Shown in pieces: positions 7,554-15,000 of a stretch of 64,000 nucleotides of DNA. Position numbers and translations under genes: made by a program. This DNA comes from Prevotella sp. E9-3 (GTDB lineage Bacteria > Bacteroidota > Bacteroidia > Bacteroidales > Bacteroidaceae): positions 558,001 through 622,000 of the forward strand of contig NZ_CP091786.1 of NCBI RefSeq assembly GCF_022024015.1. Reading direction: 5' to 3'. The stretch's first letter is position 1. Each line of letters opens with the position of its first letter. Under the pieces are notes generated by a model, which did no database searches, was not told the DNA's origin, and was given only the letters and a program-made list of their open reading frames with translations.

Positions 7554-8813
7554 ATGCGTAGAATACGCGACAATGGGGAGAATGAGTCATTGGCCAATGC
7601 TTACAAGGCCTACGACAATTACTCCGACCAGAAGCATTCCCGTGACTACGTTCAGGCCTTCGATGCCGACCTGCAGCACAACCTCGAAGAGATTGTGAAA
7701 CAGATTGCCGATGAATCCTGGCAGCCGAAAGGCTACAAGAAGAAGATCATCTTTGAGAGGAAACAAAGGCAACTGGCTAAGGCTCCCATCGAAGACCACG
7801 TGCTCGAGAGTGCGACAATACTGCCATACGAGAAAGCCATCTATGACTACTCGACGTGGAGAGCTCCAGCAGTAAAGCCTGGATTGGGGACACACGGCCT
7901 GTTTAGATTCCTTCGTAATGATTTGTACGCTCATACGCAGGAAGAAATGAGGTACTTTGTTCCCATCGATGCGCACCACTATTTTCCCTTGATGGACCAC
8001 GCCATCCTGAAAGAAGAACTTGCAAGGTTGATAAAACCTGGCAAACTGCTTACTTTTTGTTATAAGGTGGTTGACAGCTATATCCAGGGAATCCCGCTTG
8101 GCATCAAAATAGCACAGCTCTTCGGACAGATTTATCTGGCGCGTTTCGACCGTCTGGCCATGCGTTTTTTTGACATTGGGAAAGATCCCGACAAGCTGGC
8201 GTACTGGACCCAAAGATATGTTACAGACAGAATTTGTACGGCAACGGAAGCTGATTACAAAGAACTCTGTCTAGGGCCAGGCTACCTATCACGAAAATTC
8301 CAGAATTATGTTGAAGACGGGGTGAGACATTACTTCCGGTTCGTCGATAATATCCTTTTCATACATGCCGATAAAACAGCTTTGCACATCATACTCGAAC
8401 TGGCCATCATGCACCTGTCTCGCGACTGGCACGTGACAGTCAACAGAGACTATAACGTGAGGCAAGGATGGGAGGGCATCCGCATATGTGGAAACGTTTT
8501 CTTCCACGAGAAGGTGTCTACCAGCAAGCGCAACAAGAAAGAATTGGCAAAAAGGGTGTGCCGACTGAGGAAGAAGGGCTTTGACGAAGAGCAGATAAGG
8601 GTGAAACTGGCTTCTCGCTTCGGATATGTGAAACACGCAAACAGTATTCATTTATTTAAGACATTAGGTATGGAAAAATCCCTTGGTAAGATCATCAAGA
8701 ACCGCCGTGTCAGACCACCGTTCCCAGGCATGACCGGCAACCAGAAAGTCAAATTCTCTTCCATTGTTAACATAAGTGAAAATGGGGGGGGGGTAAAATT
8801 AAAATTTTGCTAA
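7554..8813 (+). CDS. DGR reverse transcriptase
   Basis: A 419-residue RT that would copy the TR RNA into adenine-mutagenised cDNA. Visible landmarks: the N-terminal DGR/group-II-like RQLAKAPIEDHVLESA (72-87), GLGTHGLFRFL (110-120), motif A PIDAHHYFP with catalytic D139, the PLGIKIAQ segment (181-188) equivalent to the usual GxxxSQ, and motif C FVDN (263-266) in place of YxDD. The second Asp of motif C is therefore Asn and the SQ is AQ. A long insertion lies between residues 205 and 255. No avd gene is found beside it. A run of ten G near the 3' end sets the C-terminus (see 8784-8793). The start follows the template RNA on the same transcript. Confidence 0.95.
   Translation: MRRIRDNGENESLANAYKAYDNYSDQKHSRDYVQAFDADLQHNLEEIVKQIADESWQPKGYKKKIIFERKQRQLAKAPIEDHVLESATILPYEKAIYDYSTWRAPAVKPGLGTHGLFRFLRNDLYAHTQEEMRYFVPIDAHHYFPLMDHAILKEELARLIKPGKLLTFCYKVVDSYIQGIPLGIKIAQLFGQIYLARFDRLAMRFFDIGKDPDKLAYWTQRYVTDRICTATEADYKELCLGPGYLSRKFQNYVEDGVRHYFRFVDNILFIHADKTALHIILELAIMHLSRDWHVTVNRDYNVRQGWEGIRICGNVFFHEKVSTSKRNKKELAKRVCRLRKKGFDEEQIRVKLASRFGYVKHANSIHLFKTLGMEKSLGKIIKNRRVRPPFPGMTGNQKVKFSSIVNISENGGGVKLKFC
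8784..8793 (+). repeat. Ten-G homopolymer at the RT 3' end
   Basis: The tract lies in the last codons of the RT. With ten G the protein ends 7 codons after it (TAA at 8811-8813). With nine G a TAA follows the tract at once. With eleven G, or a -1 ribosomal slip, the frame runs through without a stop into the gene at 8828-9172, joining RT to that protein. Confidence 0.9.
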
Positions 8814-8827
8814 TTGACTACAAGGTA

Positions 8828-9172
8828 ATGGACTCCAAAATCGACAAAGACACCGTTTTAGTACAGGTGGAGAACTCGGAGGGTGGACAGCAGATGGTAG
8901 AGAAAAGCAAACCGAACAAAGCCCTGGCGATACGCTTCAAGCGCATACTCAGGACTTCTGAGGTAGGTGGTGAGGAGATATACACCTTCGAGAAGAAGAA
9001 AGACGATGAAGGCAATCCTACAACGGAGGATGCCGAGTTCTACAGCTTTACAGGGTCGAAGATTCTCATCGACCAGGCCATCAATGATTTTACGATTGAA
9101 GACCTTCCATGTCCTACTGTCGTTCAGCAGTACAAGGCGAAGAACGGTCAGACATTCGTAAAATTCACATAA
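8828..9172 (+). CDS. Small phage protein downstream of RT, unknown
   Basis: A 114-residue protein from the ATG at 8828 (MDSKIDKDTVLVQ); an in-frame TTG at 8807 is possible, but the ATG is the better start. It is highly charged (a KKKDDEGNPTTEDAE stretch near 65-80) with no membrane segment. It does not look like Avd, the four-helix accessory protein of many DGRs. Its frame can be joined to the RT by one extra G in the G tract upstream. It is followed two bases later by the gene at 9174. Either a phage structural accessory or a DGR accessory; I cannot decide. Confidence 0.7.
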   Translation: MDSKIDKDTVLVQVENSEGGQQMVEKSKPNKALAIRFKRILRTSEVGGEEIYTFEKKKDDEGNPTTEDAEFYSFTGSKILIDQAINDFTIEDLPCPTVVQQYKAKNGQTFVKFT

Positions 9173-9173
9173 T

Positions 9174-9572
9174 ATGAACAGAACAGTCTATCAGGAGCGT
9201 CGCACGTATCAGAGATACGATGAAACGCACATCATCGGTTACCTCAATGAAGAGGAACTGGAGAACTACATCCCCAGTGACAACACTGGCAGTGAGGATG
9301 ACGAGGAGCCGGAGCCGTGGCCCAAAGCCTACGCCTATACCGGCAGCGAGACCGACGGCGGCACCGTCATGGAGTGCTGCCGTCAGGATGACTACGGCGA
9401 GATTGCCAACGCCATCATCCGCACGCGCTATACGGAGAGTCAGGAACTGGCTATCCAGCGCCATGCCCTCAATGGCGATTACGAAGAGGCACCGCAGGAG
9501 TACGAACAGTACAACGCCTGGTGCCAGTATGCCGTGCAGACTGCCAAGATGTGGATAGCAGCACGTAACTAA
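9174..9572 (+). CDS. Small phage protein, tail-assembly-like
   Basis: A 132-residue acidic protein. The N-terminal half has a low-complexity acidic linker (NTGSEDDEEPEPWP, about 37-50). The C-terminal half (IIRTRYTESQELAIQRHAL, then EYEQYNAWCQYAVQTAK) has the helical Arg-Tyr/Glu-Tyr pattern seen in small tail-fibre assembly proteins of Bacteroides phages, recalled from general familiarity rather than a search. It is the last gene before a strong terminator, closing the fibre/DGR operon, which suits a fibre-assembly role. Confidence 0.65.
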   Translation: MNRTVYQERRTYQRYDETHIIGYLNEEELENYIPSDNTGSEDDEEPEPWPKAYAYTGSETDGGTVMECCRQDDYGEIANAIIRTRYTESQELAIQRHALNGDYEEAPQEYEQYNAWCQYAVQTAKMWIAARN

Positions 9573-9599
9573 GCAGATTCAAACCTGCCTAAAATATAA

Positions 9600-9625
9600 G
9601 CCTCGGTCGACGAATCGGCCGGGGC
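9600..9625 (+). terminator. Terminator closing the fibre/DGR operon
   Basis: An 11-base-pair stem with a CGAA tetraloop (arms 9600-9610 and 9615-9625, two G-U pairs), followed by TTCTGTATTTT. It lies 27 bases after the stop of the gene at 9174-9572 and directly before the next phage promoter. Confidence 0.8.
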
Positions 9626-9630
9626 TTCTG

Positions 9631-9664
9631 TATTTTCACACCTGCGCTCCTGTGCGTACCTTTG
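9631..9664 (+). promoter_or_regulatory. Phage promoter of the lysis cassette
   Basis: TATTTTC (9631-9637), 19 bases, then TACCTTTG (9657-9664). Same architecture and spacing as 41-74 and 11990-12023. It lies between a terminator and the holin gene, so it should drive the lysis genes. Confidence 0.7.
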
Positions 9665-9688
9665 CTGAAAACTTCAAAGTTACGCATT

Positions 9689-9961
9689 ATGAAACAGAAT
9701 ACAAAGGACTGGATTCACTATGTGTCGGCCATCGTACTGATAGCGAGTGCCGTCACGCTGGCCTTCCTCTCGTTCCTGCTCACCAGGGACATCGGTGCCG
9801 GACCGCTGACCTACATCGGCGAGGCTCTTTCGGCTGCGCTGGGCATCTTCGGGTTCGGCATCTACATCGTCAACAAAATGGGGGATTTCAAGACGGAAAT
9901 CCGCAATGAACTCTCCAGGATAAAAGACGAGGAAAGGAGGGGGAGAGATGGACAAGAATAG
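9689..9961 (+). CDS. Holin-like membrane protein
   Basis: A 90-residue protein from the ATG at 9689. Two membrane segments are clear, about residues 9-31 and 42-60, followed by a charged tail (KTEIRNELSRIKDEERRG). Size, topology and place directly before an amidase are those of a phage holin, which forms the inner-membrane hole letting the endolysin reach the wall. Its end overlaps the amidase start by 14 bases. No named holin family was recognised, so the call rests on topology and context. Confidence 0.8.
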   Translation: MKQNTKDWIHYVSAIVLIASAVTLAFLSFLLTRDIGAGPLTYIGEALSAALGIFGFGIYIVNKMGDFKTEIRNELSRIKDEERRGRDGQE

Positions 9962-10592
9962 CGTGGTCACCATCTTAGGCACACCACACCGTCTGCGTGA
10001 GGCCGTCAAACAGTCGCCCGACGGCAGGCTGCACGAGTGCATCTATGGCCGAGAGATCGTAAAGGAGATAGCGGTAAAGCTGCAGGCGATGGGCTACCAC
10101 GTCATGATTGACTTCGAACCACTAGACCTGCCACGCAACATGCAGTCGCAGAGTCCGAAGGTGGAGCGGCAGCGCGAGCTGGCGCTGCGCGTGAACTTCG
10201 TCAATGAGGTGTGCAGACAGGAGGGAGCGAAGAACGTTGTCTATGTCAGCATTCATGTCGATGCTTCGGGCGATGACGGGAAATGGCACGACCCCAACGG
10301 GTGGAGCGTGCGCGTCTCGACGAATGCTTCCATACAGAGCAAGCGGCTTGCCAACTGCCTCTTTGACGCTGCCAAGGCGCACGGCCTCAGGATGCGACAG
10401 CCCATGGCACAGCAGAAGTTCTGGCCACAGAACCTCTACGTGCTGAACAACACGCAGTGCCCGGCTGTCCTGACAGAGAATCTCTTCCAGGACAATCTGG
10501 ACGACGTGGACTTCCTGCTGAGCGATGAAGGCCGTCACGTCATAGAGCGGCTGCATATTGAAGGTATCATCAAATACATTGAGAGCTTATGA
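9948..10592 (+). CDS. Endolysin: N-acetylmuramoyl-L-alanine amidase (Amidase_3)
   Basis: A 214-residue zinc amidase that cuts the bond between MurNAc and L-Ala of peptidoglycan. Expected ligands are visible: H14 (ILGTPHR), E30 (LHECIYGRE), the His of YVSIHVDAS near residue 103, and the catalytic Glu in PAVLTENLFQDN near residue 180. No signal peptide, so release depends on the holin next to it. It overlaps the holin gene at its start and the spanin gene at its end (ATGA at 10589), forming a compact three-gene lysis unit. Confidence 0.92.
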   Translation: MDKNSVVTILGTPHRLREAVKQSPDGRLHECIYGREIVKEIAVKLQAMGYHVMIDFEPLDLPRNMQSQSPKVERQRELALRVNFVNEVCRQEGAKNVVYVSIHVDASGDDGKWHDPNGWSVRVSTNASIQSKRLANCLFDAAKAHGLRMRQPMAQQKFWPQNLYVLNNTQCPAVLTENLFQDNLDDVDFLLSDEGRHVIERLHIEGIIKYIESL

Positions 10593-11014
10593 AACAATGG
10601 CAAATCATCACTTTCTGGGTGGCATGGATGATAATCTTCCTAATGCTGTCTTCCTGCACCACTACACGCTATATAGAGGTGCCGAAAGTGAGAGAGGTGG
10701 TCGCCCATCAGCGTGACACACTCACGATGCGCGACTCTGTCTATGTGCATGACAGCATCATGGTTTCGCTCAAAGGCGACACCGTGATGGTGGAGAAGTT
10801 CAACATCGTCTATCGTGACCGCTGGCGCGAACGAGTGCGCATTGACTCGTTCATCCAGCACGATACCATCACCGTAATCAAGGAGGTGCAGAAACCTCCC
10901 AATGCCTGGCAGCAGACAAAGATGCGGTTTGGCAGCATACTGATTTGGATATTGATCGCCACAGTTTCTTTTGTTGTAACCAGAATACTCATAGTCCTGT
11001 GCAAGAGGGGTTGA
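10589..11014 (+). CDS. Probable unimolecular spanin (lipoprotein with C-terminal membrane anchor)
   Basis: A 141-residue protein with a hydrophobic N-terminus ending in a lipobox (LMLSSC, lipidated Cys23), a middle part rich in charged and beta-type sequence, and a C-terminal membrane helix (about 116-136, ILIWILIATVSFVVTRILIVL). A protein lipidated into the outer membrane and anchored by its C-terminus in the inner membrane is the definition of a u-spanin (as in phage T1), which fuses the two membranes in the last step of lysis. It is translationally coupled to the amidase. The terminator at 11006-11033 overlaps its stop. Confidence 0.8.
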   Translation: MKQWQIITFWVAWMIIFLMLSSCTTTRYIEVPKVREVVAHQRDTLTMRDSVYVHDSIMVSLKGDTVMVEKFNIVYRDRWRERVRIDSFIQHDTITVIKEVQKPPNAWQQTKMRFGSILIWILIATVSFVVTRILIVLCKRG

Positions 11015-11033
11015 AACTAAGGTTTCAGCCCCT
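11006..11033 (+). terminator. Terminator of the lysis cassette
   Basis: A 12-base-pair stem with loop TAAG; arms 11006-11017 and 11022-11033, one G-U pair. The stem includes the spanin stop codon and ends just before TTAAATG. Confidence 0.75.
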
Positions 11034-11057
11034 TTAAATGTTAAAAATGCAACTATA

Positions 11058-11111
11058 TAACAAAAAAGTTACTTAAAAATTTGGCCGTTTATAACTTTTT
11101 TGTTACTTTTG
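11058..11111 (+). promoter_or_regulatory. hicAB promoter with mirror-image operator
   Basis: TTTG (11080-11083), 20 bases, then TACTTTTG (11104-11111) forms a standard Bacteroidetes promoter. A perfect 14-base inverted repeat, TAACAAAAAAGTTA (11058-11071) and TAACTTTTTTGTTA (11092-11105), brackets the -33 box and touches the -7 box. This is the layout expected of an operator bound by HicB to repress its own operon. Confidence 0.75.
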
Positions 11112-11146
11112 CATCGTCCAATAAGGACAAAGAGATCTTAAACATT

Positions 11147-11329
11147 ATGAAAACATCCGAGTTATTAAACATCCTGAGAGACAACGACTGTTTCTTGGAA
11201 AAACACGGAGGTCGGCACGACAAATGGAGGAACCGCAAGACAGGCGAATTCGAATGGGTGCCGAGGCACGCTGCAGAAGTTCATAAGGGACTTGCGCAGA
11301 AAATCTTGAAAAAGTTGGTCGGGGAATAA
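11147..11329 (+). CDS. hicA: HicA toxin (mRNA interferase)
   Basis: A 60-residue protein from the ATG at 11147. HicA toxins are small double-stranded-RNA-binding-fold proteins that cleave mRNA through one His; here it is probably H24 in EKHGGRHDKW. The basic C-terminal HAAEVHKGLAQKILKKL is characteristic of the family. The antitoxin gene follows. Its place between a lysis cassette and the tape measure suggests a cargo gene of the prophage, possibly for stabilisation or defence. Confidence 0.9.
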   Translation: MKTSELLNILRDNDCFLEKHGGRHDKWRNRKTGEFEWVPRHAAEVHKGLAQKILKKLVGE

Positions 11330-11414
11330 CCCCGGCCACTTTAAAAAGACCAAGGTGCCGTTTCACATGAGAGAGGTCTCTTTTTATCGAGAATCTAAAA
11401 AAAATGTCGATGAT

Positions 11415-11816
11415 ATGAAAAAGGTAATTGTAACAATCGCGCAGGCTGAAGACGGCACCTTCTGGTGTCATACTGAGCAAGACGTGTACGGTGGAGGTCT
11501 GAATGGAGCAGGTAGTACCGTAAAGGATGCAAAAGACGACTTGATGCTATGCTTGGAAGATGCAAAGGCAGACTTCGTTGAAAATGGCGGGAAACCTTAC
11601 GAAGTGGAGTTTTGTTACCAGTACGACCTTCAATCGTTCTTCGAATATTTCTCTTTCCTGAACGTGACAGAGATAGCAAAACGTGCAGGCATCAATCCTT
11701 CTTTGATGCGACAGTATACTAGAGGCATCAAGAATGCCGGAGAAAAGACCTACAGCCGTCTGGCTGAATGTATGGGTAATATCACTAAGGAACTAAGTGC
11801 CGCATCCTTCCGTTAG
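11415..11816 (+). CDS. hicB: HicB antitoxin with C-terminal HTH
   Basis: A 133-residue protein from the ATG at 11415; an in-frame GTG at 11355 would add 20 residues but looks unlikely. The N-terminal 70 residues (MKKVIVTIAQAEDGTFWCHTEQ...) are the RNase-H-like HicB fold that masks the toxin. The C-terminal part (VTEIAKRAGINPSLMRQYTRG) is a helix-turn-helix domain, which would bind the inverted repeat at 11058-11105 and repress the operon. Confidence 0.9.
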   Translation: MKKVIVTIAQAEDGTFWCHTEQDVYGGGLNGAGSTVKDAKDDLMLCLEDAKADFVENGGKPYEVEFCYQYDLQSFFEYFSFLNVTEIAKRAGINPSLMRQYTRGIKNAGEKTYSRLAECMGNITKELSAASFR

Positions 11817-11858
11817 GTGGTACCGGCAATGTTTTCAATAATATTAAGATCATTTCAA

Positions 11859-11890
11859 TCCCCCCTGTGCGGGAGCATCGGGGGAGTTTT
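11859..11890 (+). terminator. Terminator of hicAB
   Basis: TCCCCC (11859-11864) pairs with GGGGGA (11880-11885) around an inner TGC-GGGA-GCA hairpin, followed by GTTTTT. It lies 42 bases after the hicB stop. Confidence 0.75.
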
Positions 11891-11911
11891 TAAAAAGAAA
11901 GGAGTATTGGC

Positions 11912-11986
11912 ATGTTTATAATACTGATTTGGATACTCATTATTTGGTTCATCGTGGTCGCTATAGGAACGATGAGCGGTAACTGA
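11912..11986 (+). CDS. Possible 24-residue membrane peptide
   Basis: A short reading frame, MFIILIWILIIWFIVVAIGT then MSGN, almost entirely one membrane helix. A purine-rich AAAGAAAGGAG stretch lies 10 bases before its ATG. It sits between the hicAB terminator and the tape-measure promoter, in a stretch with nothing else. It could be a toxin-like or superinfection peptide, or chance; the strong hydrophobicity without a break favours a real gene. Confidence 0.45.
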   Translation: MFIILIWILIIWFIVVAIGTMSGN

Positions 11987-11989
11987 GTG

Positions 11990-12023
11990 TATTTTCGTGA
12001 AAAATACCAAGGCGGTATATTTG
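11990..12023 (+). promoter_or_regulatory. Phage promoter of the tape-measure operon
   Basis: TATTTTC (11990-11996), 19 bases, then TATATTTG (12016-12023), followed by CATAAAA exactly as at 41-74. The tape-measure ATG lies 28 bases downstream. Confidence 0.7.
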
Positions 12024-12051
12024 CATAAAAAACAAATATACCGCTTTAATT

Positions 12052-15000
12052 ATGGCATCACGTGAAGAGAAGTTTACTGCGACCATTGAAATCAACTCGC
12101 AACAGGCAAAGAGTCGGCTGAACGAGCTAAAGAAGGACGTGGATGACTTGAAGAAAGAGCAGAGAAAGGCCCTGGCCGAGAACACTACCGAAGGCAAGAA
12201 AAGAGCACAACAGCTTCAGAAGGAGATTGACCTGAAGAACAAACTGTACCGGCAGGAAGAGAAACACGTCATGGGACTCAACGCTGCCATGCAAAGCCTT
12301 TCAGGGAAGACATACAAAGACATGCAGCAGGAAGTGCGTGCCCTTAACAAACTGATGCGGGACGGGACTATTGAAAAGAATTCTGAAGAGTGGGCTGCAC
12401 TGGCCGAACGCGTCAAGGCCGTCAAACGCGAGATGAAGGAATATGAGCAGGCTGTCACGGACATGCCGAGGAAACTCTCGCTATGGGAAAAAGCCACAAA
12501 CTTCCTCAACAAGAACTGGGGAGCGCTGACACAAATCATCGGGGCGGCAACAGGCCTCTCGATGACCATCCGAAAGGTGACCTCTGACTACGCGGAAATG
12601 GAGCAGGAGATGGCAAACGTGCGCAAATACACGGGGCAGTCCATGGGGGAAGTGGAGCGCATGAACGAGGACTTCAAGAAAATGGACACGCGTACAAGCC
12701 GTGAACAGCTGAACCAACTGGCAGGCGCTGCGGGTCGTCTGGGTATCACATCGACGGAGGCTGTTGAGGAATTCGTCGATGCGGCGGACAAGATTGACGT
12801 GGCGCTTGGTGACGATCTCGGTGACGGCGCCGTCGACCAGATAGGCAAACTGGCCATGGCTTTCGGCGAGGACGAGCGTATGGGATTGCGCGGTGCCATG
12901 CTGGCCACTGGTTCTGCCATCAACGAGCTGGCACAGAACAGCAGTGCTCAGGCTGGTTATCTGGTCGATTTCACGGCTCGGGTGGCTGGATTCGGCAAGC
13001 AGCTGGGGCTTACGCAGGCGCAGATCATGGGATTCGGTGCCGTGATGGACGAGAACCTTCTTCGCGATGAGATGGCCAGCACTGCCTTCGGTAACATGCT
13101 TACCAAGATGCAGACTGACACGGCTAAGTTCGCGAAAATAGCGGGAAAAGACATTAAAGAATTTTCAGATCTCATTAAGAACGACGCTAACCAGGCCGTC
13201 TTGACGCTGGCAGAAAACTTGCGTAGGCAGGATTCACAGACAATGATGAAAATGCTTGACGACATGGGACTCGACGGAGCTCGCGCTGTCGGTGTGCTGT
13301 CTACACTCGCCGATAAAATAGATGATGTGCGCGACAGACAACGCATTGCCAATGACGCATATGCTGAGGGCACGAGTGTCATCAAAGAGTTCGGCATTCA
13401 GAACAATACCGTGCAGGCTGGCATTGACAAGGCTAAGAAGCGATTCTTGGACTTGTCAATAGAGCTGGGAGAAAAGTTGCTCCCGATAGTGAAATACACC
13501 ATCAGCAGCACCTCACTGCTTATTAAAGGACTGAATGCACTGATGAATTTCGTGTCGAGGCATAAAATTCTGATTGTCGCCCTTTCGGCAGAAATCGCCA
13601 TACTCAATGCCAAGCGGCTTTATGGTATAGGGCTTGCAAAAAAGGAGGTTCTTTGGAACAGCCGGGTAGCACAGTCCATAAAATCCATAGGTACGGCTAT
13701 CAAAGCCAACCCATGGGGAATTGGAATCACGGCTATTACGGCATTCGTCGCACTCCTGGTGGAAGCCGCGTCGCGCACAGCGCAGAACACAAAAGAAGTG
13801 ACAGCGCTCGTAAAAGCCCACAAGAAAGCTACGGAAGAATACGATACAGAGAGAAGCAAAATAGAAATGCTGAACAATCAGGTACACAACAACAGCCTAT
13901 CATACGACAAGAGGAAAGAAGCCCTCGACGCTTTGAAGGAGATTGTACCTGACTATCTGGCTGACCTTGATAAAGAAAAAGGACTCATCAATGACAATAC
14001 AGAAGCACTGACAGACTACCTTTCTCAATTAGAGAAAAGTATCAAGATGAAAGCTGCCCAGGAGGAACTGGAAGAGGCTTATAGAAAAAAACGTAGTTTG
14101 AAACGACAGGAAAAGAATCTCAACCAAGAACTTGGTGATGCAAACCTTAGCCTTGCCGCAGCTCAGTTCTCTGCTTCGACGCAGGCAAACAGGTTAGGCA
14201 CTTCAGGTATGAGGAACCTTTCCAAGGGCATGGACTTGGCGACAAAAAATGCCCAAGCAAGAGTGAACAGTGTCAAAGGACAGTTGGATGACGTCCACAA
14301 ACAACTTCAGCAGACAGAGGGCGATATAACAGAGCTTAATGATGAGATAACAACCACTTCTGCCGAACTAAGCAAGATGAAGAGAACAAAATCTGGAGGT
14401 GAAAGTGAAGAAGGAAATTCCGCAGGAGGATACAAAACTGAAGCTGAACTGAAAAAGGAAGAAGCGGAACGGAAAAAAAAGGATGCAGAAAAGAAAAAAT
14501 ACCTCAAAGACCAAGCAGACGCGGCCAAGGCTTCGCTGCAAGAGCAGCTCGCTTTTGAGATGCTGGCTTACCGCCAAGGCACCACAACCTACACCGACTA
14601 CATGGAGAAGAAACACAACCTCACACAGAACTACTACGACCAGCTGAAACGTATCTATGGCGAGGATTCCAAAGAATACAAGAAAGCTCTCCTGCAGCAG
14701 GAACGCGACGAGTCGGAATACAACCAGTGGCGCATCAAACAGAAAGATGACCGGCTACTCCAGGATAAATATCTGAGAGACCACAACATCAGGATGCAGT
14801 ATGCTCAGCAGGGTATCAGAGACGAAGAGGCGCTGAACGAGGCACTTCTTAGAAGTGATATTGCCTATCTGAAACAGAAGCAGAACCTGTACCAGAAAGG
14901 CTCTAAGGAATGGCTGGAGATTGAGCAGCAGATTCAGCAGAAGAACCGCCAGCACCAGTTTGAACTCGAGCAGAGCTGGATGCAGCGGCTTTCCCAGTAC

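Noticed and set aside
7112..7597. A 161-codon minus-strand frame over the TR and spacer
   Set aside because: It is the mirror of the low-stop TR/VR sequence and has no start context or conserved protein pattern; the region is better explained as RNA.
8828..9572. The two small genes after RT as candidate Avd proteins
   Set aside because: Neither has the four-helix, basic character of Avd; the second looks like a tail-assembly protein. I leave them as phage genes of unknown function.
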